12,588 bases of DNA from the NCBI GenBank assembly GCA_012800665.1, contig JAAZIW010000180.1:1-12588 (forward strand). The letters run 5' to 3'. The stretch's first letter is position 1; every line of letters starts with the position of its first letter. The notes under the pieces were generated by a model. It was not told the origin of the DNA and made no database searches. It saw only the letters and a program-made list of their open reading frames with translations. The position numbers were made by a program, and so were the translations under genes. Below, in pieces: positions 1 to 6,470 of the stretch. This stretch comes from Rikenellaceae bacterium. Its GTDB lineage: Bacteria > Bacteroidota > Bacteroidia > Bacteroidales > UBA932.

Positions 1-55
1 GCATATACTTTAGAAGATCATTAAAATCGTGTTTTTTTAACTTTTTAAACATAAT

Positions 56-90
56 AAAACCCCTTAGTTTTTTGTCTAACTTTCGGGGTT
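56..90 (-). terminator. possible rho-independent terminator after the nuclease gene
   Basis: Read on the minus strand, AACCCC (90-85) pairs with GGGGTT (63-58), and inside it TTAG (79-76) pairs with CTAA (67-64) around an A-rich 8-base loop. A 5-base bulge (84-80) lies on the 5' side only. The stem is followed by a short, interrupted T run (TTATTAT). It lies about 65 bases past the stop codon of the gene ending at 154, in the right orientation for it. The bulge and the weak T tract make this a moderate call. Confidence 0.45.
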
Positions 91-153
91 CATGCCAAAA
101 AAGCTACTCTTCTTTTATGTTCTGCCTGCGTTTCAGCACTTTACATTTTACGC

Positions 154-2637
154 TTAAAACGAACTGAAAGTATTCCAGCTGCTATTGGTTTCAGCAGAGC
201 TTTCCAAAGCAGAAGGCAGATTCACAAAGAAATTGAAGCCTGTCCACGTTTCAATCTGGTCAACCGAAACCGTATAATTGGTAAAGTTATCACCGCTTTC
301 ATATTCCCTGTGCTCAAACCATACGCCGACTGCAGATGCGCCGGTTATAGTGCCGCCGCTGCGCTTGACTTTAAGCAGCACTTTCCAAAAATAGTTGGGT
401 ATAGGCAAAGAGCTCGGGCTGTAGGAAGATGATGCCGCAGTAAGATAAGTTATCGGCTCGGAAGACCCCTGCTTTTGGAAAGTGGCGCCGGTAACAACAT
501 ATACGGTATCTGTAGCGGCCGCAACATTACGTACAGCATTTTCAAGGGCGCTCCAGATGCTTCCGTTGAATTTATTCTGCAATTGAGGAGACTGGTTGGT
601 AACGTAGAATGTCTGTCTCTGCATTTCTTCGTTATTGTTTCGGTCTGCATTAGGTACATGATGGCCTCTGGAATAAGCGGCTGCGTTGTAAGCAGTAGGA
701 TAACTATTTCCCGCGACTGTTATTTGATAATTCTGAGAAAAATTCGGATTAAACATCCAACTTGGGCGGGGATAGCTTCCATTCATCACGGATGAGTACA
801 AAGGATAAGCCGACCAAAGCGGACAGTATAAATCCTTGTCGTAAAGATAGGTGTAGTTGCGAGCATCACCCACTTTAAGAGTCTGGGATAATTGAGATGA
901 GCTGCAATTGATGGCGGGAAGTTCCAACCTGCCATCGGACAAGACCTCTTCCGAAGTGGTGAAAGACATCACTGAGCCGTAGAAGCGGAATGCCCCTAAC
1001 TGTACTACAGCCCGGTAATAATATTTGACGCTTGGGCTGAGGCCGGTCAAAGACGCACTGTAACTGCCGGAAAGACCGGAAATAGGCTCTGTGGAGTTTA
1101 CCGTGGAATTCAAATTATTCTCGGATGTTCCATATTCAAAACCAAGGGATGTCGGTTCCGATGTAGCATTGGAATAAGATGCCGAAAGCGTTGCAGACGA
1201 TTGAGTTATACCAGTTGCAGTTCCTGTGCTTACATTTGCCGAGGCAAGATCTTTCGGGTAGTCTTTCTTATAGAGTTGAGGAAGAAGCATGGAAATATTC
1301 GGGTCGGAGGTATATGTGGTAAATCTCGTATAATTGACATTATGCAAGAAGCGTCCATATGAGGAAGTGCCATTCTGAATTGTGGCATCTCCGTTGCTTG
1401 AGATTGTGATAGACCAAGTGGTGGTTCCGTTATCGAAAGCAAGCTTTTTGACAGCTGTTGCGCCAAGCTTTTGGGAGCCCGACGACAAAGTCCAAGCTCC
1501 TGCGGAGCCTCCAAGCTTAAAGATAAGAGTTCCTTCTCCAAGCGAGCTTATTGTGGATTTATCAGCACTAAAGCCGGAAGATACGTCTACAAGGTAAGCT
1601 GAAGTAAGAGCACCTGCCGTTTTGCCCTTTGCATTGCTGGCAATAACGAGTTCATCACCGACAGACAGCTCAGATGCATCGTTTACAAGTTCCCATGAGG
1701 TTTTGGAAACAGCAGCGATGCCCTCCATATTTACCGTAAAGCCGGAAATTTTGCCCTTGTTGAAAGCTATTGATTTAGAGTCTGACAAGGAGATGGCTTT
1801 TATATAAGCATCCCCGTTGGCTTTGGCAACGGTAACCACAATTTCTCCCGAATCAATTGTGCCGGTGGGAACCACAGAGAACCAGAAGGTTTTATCGACT
1901 GCATTTTGCGGGTCCAACTTGATTGTCTTGCTTGAAGAATTGTAAACGTTTCCGGCAAGCTTATCACCATTGTCTTCAAAATAATATTTGCATGAATTGC
2001 CGGCAACCGCTACAGGAAAAGTTATGGAAATCCATGCAATATCATTTCCTCCTCCGTAATTGGAAAGGGTCATTCTTCCATATGCAAGAGCGTGAGAAAA
2101 ATTCATGCTTAAATTATCCGGAACGCCGCCCGAAGGGTAAGTTGTGGAGCCGAAAATCGCCTGTGAGGCGGGGTCAACCGAGCCCGCAAGCGGAGTCTGA
2201 TTGACAGGCACCACAAGGGATGCAAAGCCCTCGGACTTGGTAATTGCCGTAAAGCCGCCGGTTTCGGGAGATAAGCTTCCGGCAGGAGAAAATCCGTAGA
2301 TTATGCCGCCTTCCGCCTTGGGCTCAGTAGCGAAGCCGATTTCAAAACTTGCCGTTTTATAATCTGCCGAGGGATTCGGAGTGGATGATACAAAAGCCGC
2401 TCCGTCAAGAGAAAAATATGCATTTTTATCGGCTTTCCACAAAACAGGATAATTTGTTTTTCCGAAAGCGCTTTCGGGTGCGCCGAATTCGGTTTTGGTA
2501 TCAAGAGACTGAGCTTCGATTCTTACCGAAAAAACGGGCTCCATTGGGAAAGCTTCCTTAAGGCATGATGAGAATGCCATTGCGGAAACAATCAATATGG
2601 CGGCAAGCGCCTTGCTTTGTAATTTAAAATGTGCCAT
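154..2637 (-). CDS. surface lipoprotein with fimbrillin-like, Fn3-like and DNA/RNA non-specific endonuclease domains
   Basis: This 827-residue protein probably degrades extracellular nucleic acid at the cell surface. Residues 1-25 form a lipoprotein signal peptide (KLQSKALAAILIVSAMAFSSC, lipid Cys25). Residues about 32-305 resemble the Mfa/fimbrillin-like beta domains of Bacteroidales. Residues about 314-458 (starting SWELVNDASELSVGDELVIA) form a beta-rich module I associate with Bacteroidales surface proteins but cannot name. Residues about 465-562 look like a fibronectin type III fold (SSATLSASY...KYYYRAVV). The NUC domain spans about 568-827. It has SRGHHVPNADR with the expected catalytic His659, TNQSPQ with Asn681, then Asn691 and Glu699, spaced as in Serratia-type nucleases. 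The usual DRGH aspartate is Ser656. An in-frame ATG at 2691 exists, but the start at 2637 is preferred because it puts the signal peptide at the N terminus. The start overlaps the preceding small ORF by 14 bases, so the two are probably co-translated. Confidence 0.92.
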   Translation of the reverse strand: MAHFKLQSKALAAILIVSAMAFSSCLKEAFPMEPVFSVRIEAQSLDTKTEFGAPESAFGKTNYPVLWKADKNAYFSLDGAAFVSSTPNPSADYKTASFEIGFATEPKAEGGIIYGFSPAGSLSPETGGFTAITKSEGFASLVVPVNQTPLAGSVDPASQAIFGSTTYPSGGVPDNLSMNFSHALAYGRMTLSNYGGGNDIAWISITFPVAVAGNSCKYYFEDNGDKLAGNVYNSSSKTIKLDPQNAVDKTFWFSVVPTGTIDSGEIVVTVAKANGDAYIKAISLSDSKSIAFNKGKISGFTVNMEGIAAVSKTSWELVNDASELSVGDELVIASNAKGKTAGALTSAYLVDVSSGFSADKSTISSLGEGTLIFKLGGSAGAWTLSSGSQKLGATAVKKLAFDNGTTTWSITISSNGDATIQNGTSSYGRFLHNVNYTRFTTYTSDPNISMLLPQLYKKDYPKDLASANVSTGTATGITQSSATLSASYSNATSEPTSLGFEYGTSENNLNSTVNSTEPISGLSGSYSASLTGLSPSVKYYYRAVVQLGAFRFYGSVMSFTTSEEVLSDGRLELPAINCSSSQLSQTLKVGDARNYTYLYDKDLYCPLWSAYPLYSSVMNGSYPRPSWMFNPNFSQNYQITVAGNSYPTAYNAAAYSRGHHVPNADRNNNEEMQRQTFYVTNQSPQLQNKFNGSIWSALENAVRNVAAATDTVYVVTGATFQKQGSSEPITYLTAASSSYSPSSLPIPNYFWKVLLKVKRSGGTITGASAVGVWFEHREYESGDNFTNYTVSVDQIETWTGFNFFVNLPSALESSAETNSSWNTFSSF

Positions 2638-2755
2638 AGTCCGTAAATTCTGAATCGTCAATAGTATTACCGGGGCTTTGGCACAGAACATTATCTATAT
2701 TCATATAGATAATTCTGCATGCCGGACTTGTATACTTATGTATTGGTTTTTTCAT
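2624..2755 (-). CDS. small ORF, 43 residues, coupled to the nuclease lipoprotein
   Basis: The ORF begins MKKPIHKYTSPACRIIYMNI and ends in an acidic tail, DDSEFTDYGTF. I do not know a function. The overall look (MKK, a YxxP-like start, a hydrophobic middle ending in LCQSP, then an acidic C terminus) resembles short, poorly characterised peptides I recall encoded beside Bacteroidales surface-protein genes; this is recollection, not a search result. Support for it being real: a promoter-like sequence lies about 35 bases upstream, the start is close to the predicted transcript start, and the stop codon overlaps the nuclease start by 14 bases in another frame, as in translational coupling. A second in-frame ATG lies two codons upstream (2761) and would add Met-Thr. 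There is no signal peptide. A perfect inverted repeat lies inside it. It may act as a leader peptide, or only its translation may matter. Confidence 0.6.
   Translation of the reverse strand: MKKPIHKYTSPACRIIYMNIDNVLCQSPGNTIDDSEFTDYGTF
2690..2713. repeat. perfect 11-bp inverted repeat inside the small ORF
   Basis: On the plus strand, ATTATCTATAT (2690-2700), a TC spacer, then ATATAGATAAT (2703-2713). The arms are exact reverse complements. Allowing small bulges, CAGAA (2684-2688) and TTCTG (2713-2717) extend the pairing. In the minus-strand transcript this would fold as about 10 base pairs with a UGAA tetraloop, some 53 bases before the nuclease start codon and within the codons for IIYMNIDN. 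No T run follows, so it is not a classic terminator. It could be an RNA regulatory hairpin or a binding site for a dimeric regulator. Confidence 0.85.
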
Positions 2756-2789
2756 GGTCATAGTTCTTTGGTAAACTTTGTTCAGTCTG

Positions 2790-2821
2790 CAAAAATACTC
2801 ATAATCTTTGAATTTCGGCAA
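2790..2821 (-). promoter_or_regulatory. Bacteroidetes-type promoter for the small ORF and nuclease
   Basis: Read on the minus strand, TATTTTTG (2797-2790) matches the Bacteroidetes -7 consensus TAnnTTTG, and TTG (2821-2819) sits 21 bases upstream as a partial -33 element. Transcription would start near 2785, giving a leader of roughly 30 bases before the small ORF. It falls in the gap just after the GH92 stop codon, where a new promoter is expected. No convincing terminator for the GH92 operon was seen in this gap, so read-through is possible. Confidence 0.55.
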
Positions 2822-2838
2822 CTTGCATAAATGCGGCC

Positions 2839-4926
2839 TTAATTGTCTCCCATTTCTAACACTAAGCGTCCTCCCTTGACTATTTGAGAATAGGAGATGA
2901 AGGGGGTTTCGAGAGCTTTGCCGTTAAGACGGGCGCTTTTCACATATATGTTTTTAGGGGAATTCCCACGGGCGACTATGGTAAAGCGGGTTTTCTTGCC
3001 CGTAGAGGGGTCTGTAAGATTTAAAACCGCCTTGCGGACAGCGGGACTGCCGATATAAAAATCTCCTCCGCAAGGATCCAACTGATAAATGCCAAGTGCA
3101 CTCAGCACATACCAGGCGCTCATTTGCCCCACATCTTCATTGCCGCAGAGACCCTCAGGGCCGGTGGTATAAAGGGAATCCATTACATTCCGCACCACTT
3201 CAGCACAACGCTCCGGTTTTCCGGCTACATTATACATATAAGCTACGTGATGAACAGGCTCATTGCCGTGCGCATATTGTCCGATGAGGCCCGTAACATC
3301 GTCATGATTTTCGCCCATATCGCCTTCGGCCACAAAAAGGGAATCCAACTTGCAAAGAAATTTCCGCTCTCCTCCGAAAAGCTCTATGAGCCCCTTGGTG
3401 TCATGCGGCACCATAAAAGTCCATTGCCAGGCATTGCCCTCGGTATAGTCGTCCCTTTGATGCTCTGCTCTGAAAGGGTCTAAGGGACATCTGAAACTGC
3501 CATCTTTTGCCTTTGCGCGGAGAAAACCGCTTTCAGCATCGAAATAACGTGCATAAAGCTTGGATTTTTCGAAATACTCCGAAGCCAAATAGGCATGCCC
3601 CAAAAGCTCTGCCACTTTTGCCACCGAACTGTACGAAACTGCAAATTCCAAAGCTTTGGACACGCTTTCGTAGGGCTCAGAGCCGTCATAAGGGATAAAA
3701 CCGTAATCCAGTATGTCCTGCTGTCCGCGAGCCCTTGTTTTGCTTGATGCAAACATTGCTTCAAGTGCCTTTTCAGGCTCATCATAAAGGCCTTTAAGCA
3801 CCAGGTCCCCCATTATTATCACTCCGGGATTACCCGGCATACAATAGGTTTCATTGCCCCAAAGGTGCCAGACAGGGAGTTCTCCGCCGCTCTCATAAAT
3901 ATCCATAAAACTCTCGGCAAAATTCCTGCAACGCTCAGGTTCAATGAGGGTATAAAGCGGGAAGGCTGCGCGGTAGGCATCCCAAAGCGAAAAAACGGTA
4001 TATCTTTCGGGGCCGGTCGCATCGCTGAAACGAGAGGGGGCTATCATGCTGTGATAAAGCGAAGTATAGAAAATCTGCCTCTGCGCATCATCCATGGGCT
4101 TCACTTTTATTTTACCCAAGGCCTTATTCCACTCCCCTCTTGCAAAAGCCACATTCTTTTCAAAATTATTGCCTTTTCGGGTGTCGTAGGCGAGATTATC
4201 AATGGCTTTTTGCTCGCTTGTGGGAGAAAGGCTTACCGCCGCATATAGTTTCTTTTGGGTAGAAGTATCAAAAAAGAAGATGCCTTCATCGCCGCCGGTA
4301 AAGGGCATGGAGAAAATCGCATAAAAATAAACCTTTTGGTCCTCGGCCCAGCCGGTGGAATAGCGGTAACCCTTAATACTGTAATCATCAATCACTTCTA
4401 TCTTATAATCGGTGACTCTATCCCAGCCTATTCCGAGCTTCAAATCCACCAAGACTGCAGAAGTGTCGGACTTGAAAGTATATTCGTGATAGCCGGTATA
4501 AGTGCCTGCGGTAAGGCGTACATCAACTCCCAAATCGGGCATGCTTAGGGCATAATAACCGGGCTCTACCGTTTCCAAAGCATGGTCCAAACGGCCATAG
4601 AGATGCCCTCCGGAGGTGTATTTGCGTTTGGAAGGGTTGAAGGGAAGGAAGCATATATCGCCAAGGTCCCCTATTCCTGTTCCGGAAAGATGAGTATGGC
4701 TGAAGCCAAGCACTACGCTGTCGCGATAGGCATAGCCCGAGCACCAGTCCCAACCGCGCGTAGGCTGAGTGGGTCCCAACTGCACCATGCCGAAAGGTAC
4801 GCTTGCCCCCACGAACACATGTCCGTGACCGTCTGAGCCGATTATAGGGTCTACAAAGGAGGCGAAATCGGGACCGGAGCAGGATGCAAGAAGCAACAGC
4901 ACTGCAAGGGCAAAAGACTTATTCAT
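2839..4926 (-). CDS. GH92 family exo-alpha-mannosidase, lipoprotein
   Basis: A 695-residue glycoside hydrolase family 92 protein; the family comprises calcium-dependent, inverting exo-alpha-mannosidases acting on N-glycans and mannans. Residues 1-16 form a lipoprotein signal (LLLASC, lipid Cys16), placing it in the envelope. Family landmarks in order: FVDPIIGSDGHGHVFVGASVPFG start (24-46), GFSHTHLSGTG (74-84), YTVFSLWDAYRA (309-320), GNETYCMPGN (357-366), TEGNAWQWTFMVPHD (495-509, with Glu496 the likely general acid), HGNEPVHHVAYMYN (553-566), GNEDVGQMSAWYVLSALG (595-612, Asp598 likely part of the base pair). Asn596 stands where other members have Asp, a variation found in part of the family. 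It is a little short: between SDATG (301-305) and PERYT the usual conserved loop (NGxYxGxD-like, about 20 residues) seems absent. Its ATG overlaps the stop of the broken GH92 upstream by 8 bases. Linkage specificity cannot be told from sequence. Confidence 0.95.
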   Translation of the reverse strand: MNKSFALAVLLLLASCSGPDFASFVDPIIGSDGHGHVFVGASVPFGMVQLGPTQPTRGWDWCSGYAYRDSVVLGFSHTHLSGTGIGDLGDICFLPFNPSKRKYTSGGHLYGRLDHALETVEPGYYALSMPDLGVDVRLTAGTYTGYHEYTFKSDTSAVLVDLKLGIGWDRVTDYKIEVIDDYSIKGYRYSTGWAEDQKVYFYAIFSMPFTGGDEGIFFFDTSTQKKLYAAVSLSPTSEQKAIDNLAYDTRKGNNFEKNVAFARGEWNKALGKIKVKPMDDAQRQIFYTSLYHSMIAPSRFSDATGPERYTVFSLWDAYRAAFPLYTLIEPERCRNFAESFMDIYESGGELPVWHLWGNETYCMPGNPGVIIMGDLVLKGLYDEPEKALEAMFASSKTRARGQQDILDYGFIPYDGSEPYESVSKALEFAVSYSSVAKVAELLGHAYLASEYFEKSKLYARYFDAESGFLRAKAKDGSFRCPLDPFRAEHQRDDYTEGNAWQWTFMVPHDTKGLIELFGGERKFLCKLDSLFVAEGDMGENHDDVTGLIGQYAHGNEPVHHVAYMYNVAGKPERCAEVVRNVMDSLYTTGPEGLCGNEDVGQMSAWYVLSALGIYQLDPCGGDFYIGSPAVRKAVLNLTDPSTGKKTRFTIVARGNSPKNIYVKSARLNGKALETPFISYSQIVKGGRLVLEMGDN

Positions 4927-5805
4927 ATTTCAGAAAGTTTTTTGTAGGATTCTTTGACTCTTGGGCAAGATTCTTCCAAAATTTTCTGCTTGCCTTGTCT
5001 TTAAGCAGGCTTCCATCAAACTTCACATATGGGAACATAGGTTTGCAAAGCGCATATTCGCCCGATGCAGGGCAAACGGGATAAAAGCCGAGAGCGCTAA
5101 GCACATACCAGGCGCTTGTCTGGCCGTTGTCTTCATCGCCCGGGTAGCCGTCGGGGGCGGAACTGTAGAGGCGTTCGCGCACTTCCGCTATATGCCTGTC
5201 GGTTTTTTCACGAGCACCCACATAATTGTAAAGATAAATCATGTGCTGAATCGACTGATTGCCATGCGCATAATTGCCCATATCAGCAACAATCATTTCG
5301 GTGATTTCGTGAATGCGATAGCCGTAATAGGAATCGTCGTAAATTGGTGGCGCCTTAAATACGGAATCGAGCATCTGTTCGAACTCAGCCGCTCCGCCTG
5401 CTCATCTGATATAAATGAGGAGGCAACGCGAAGATGTACTTTTTCTCCGCTTTTGTGCGAGAAAACACTTTCGACAGGACCGGAAATCCTGTTTACAGGC
5501 ATTATGCTGAAACATCCGTAATCGTTTATCCAAGGACTCGGCTGATGTGTCTGCTTGAAAGCGCGAAGCACATGCGCCCCGTATGTATATTGCCATCCAT
5601 CACCGTTCTGCCCGGTTTGAGGGGTCCAGAAATTCATTCCCCAAGGCAGGGCTATAGCAGGATAAGTGTTACCGTTGCTGAAACTGAAGTCCGAATCGGA
5701 GCCGACAAGCGTACTGACATATTCCTCCGGATTAACAATATACTCCGGAGAACAAGCCGCTGCCATGAACAGCACGATAGCGGCGGAAAGAAAAATTTTC
5801 CGCAT
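4919..5805 (-). pseudogene. broken GH92 alpha-mannosidase gene with internal deletions and a frameshift
   Basis: An ATG at 5805 opens a lipoprotein signal (MRKIFLSAAIVLFMAAAC, Cys18) and a normal GH92 N terminus (VSTLVGSDSDFSFSNGNTYP, GWQYTYGA, FKQTHQPSPWINDYG, ending FSHKS). It then runs straight into GEKVHLRVASSFISDEQA, which in the family lies far downstream, so more than 100 residues appear to be missing. Near 5389-5398 the reading frame changes. The first frame continues as nonsense to a stop at 5293, while another frame carries GGAAEFEQMLDSVF, DDSYYGYRIHEI, YAHGNQSIQHMIYLYNY and GDEDNGQTSAWYVLSALGFYPV to a stop at 4919. The central part with the general-acid Glu is gone. The C-terminal beta domain also looks short. 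The remnant is under 0.9 kb, against about 2.2 kb expected. Neither fragment should be active. It starts 9 bases after the M23 gene and overlaps the intact GH92. Confidence 0.9.
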
Positions 5806-5814
5806 TATAATATA

Positions 5815-6459
5815 TTACTGCAAGACTTCACGCCTCAACATGAAGGGGCTCTGCACCAAAGTTCCTTTCTCGAAGTCAATAATGAGTTCCGGATTGAAAG
5901 TATGGCCGCAATACAGGGTTTCAAAATGAAGATGCGGGCCAGTGCTGCGTCCGCTGGAGCCGCTGATTGCTATTATATCCCCTGTCTTCACCACATCTCC
6001 GGAATTCACCTTACGCTTGGAAAGGTGAGCATATGCCGTTTCTATACCGTTTGCATGCCTTATAATGATAATATGGCCGTAGCCGCTGCGATATGTGGAC
6101 AGGCGCACCACACCGCTGAAAGCGGCGGTAACCGAAGTTCCTTGTGGAAGAGGAAGGTCCACGCCATTGTGAAAACGACCGAAACGTCGTCCGTACGGGG
6201 AATACACCACTTTGCCGTAAGGACAGCTGAAATCGCCGTCCAAACGTATAAATGTTCTTTCGGGAATGCTGTCCTTAGGCATATTGTAACTGTCGAGCTC
6301 AACGCCCGACCAATATCCGTCTATTATATAGGAAGGAGCTTCTAAGGAAACGAAATCGATAGAACGGGCCGGTTCTATTTCCGGAAGGTCTATCTCTATG
6401 CCATTCTCTCCAATGAAGAGAGAAAGACTTATGAATAATAAACTGCTGATTAAACTCAA
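5815..6459 (-). CDS. secreted M23 (LytM-type) metallopeptidase
   Basis: Probable zinc endopeptidase that cuts peptidoglycan cross-bridges outside the inner membrane. The LytM domain spans about residues 78-195: FHNGVDL gives His97 and Asp101, YAHLS gives His145, GPHLHFE gives His176 and His178. All expected zinc ligands and catalytic histidines are present. A hydrophobic N-terminal stretch (LISSLLFISLSLFIG) should serve as a signal sequence. The start is unclear. No ATG is in place; a TTG at 6459 is the best canonical choice and gives 214 residues. The same frame reads upstream as VKKIILSLISS after a stop at 6480-6478, which looks like the true N terminus of a signal peptide, but its first codon is GTA, not a normal start. 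It follows the mutase stop by 11 bases and precedes the broken GH92 by 9, so it is part of the operon. Confidence 0.88.
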   Translation of the reverse strand: MSLISSLLFISLSLFIGENGIEIDLPEIEPARSIDFVSLEAPSYIIDGYWSGVELDSYNMPKDSIPERTFIRLDGDFSCPYGKVVYSPYGRRFGRFHNGVDLPLPQGTSVTAAFSGVVRLSTYRSGYGHIIIIRHANGIETAYAHLSKRKVNSGDVVKTGDIIAISGSSGRSTGPHLHFETLYCGHTFNPELIIDFEKGTLVQSPFMLRREVLQ

Positions 6460-6470
6460 AATAATTTTCT

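Noticed and set aside
1..55. Possible gene or promoter at the left edge
   Set aside because: The stretch is AT-rich with no TAnnTTTG box, convincing hairpin or coding frame.
2638..2691. Upstream in-frame start for the nuclease gene (ATG at 2691)
   Set aside because: It would add 18 residues before a clear lipoprotein signal peptide and overlap more of the small ORF.
2756..2838. Terminator after the GH92 operon
   Set aside because: Only a 4-base stem (GCAT/ATGC) with a tiny loop is present, and the T run belongs to the -7 box.
3104..5116. 17-base direct repeat (AGCACATACCAGGCGCT at 3104-3120 and 5100-5116)
   Set aside because: Both copies encode the conserved AWYVLS segment of GH92, so shared descent and constraint explain it; it does not flank the deletions.
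5434..6345. 303-codon plus-strand ORF opposite the M23 and broken GH92 genes
   Set aside because: It is antisense to two recognisable genes, has no signal peptide, domain or plausible composition, and its frame mirrors the coding strand's codon bias.
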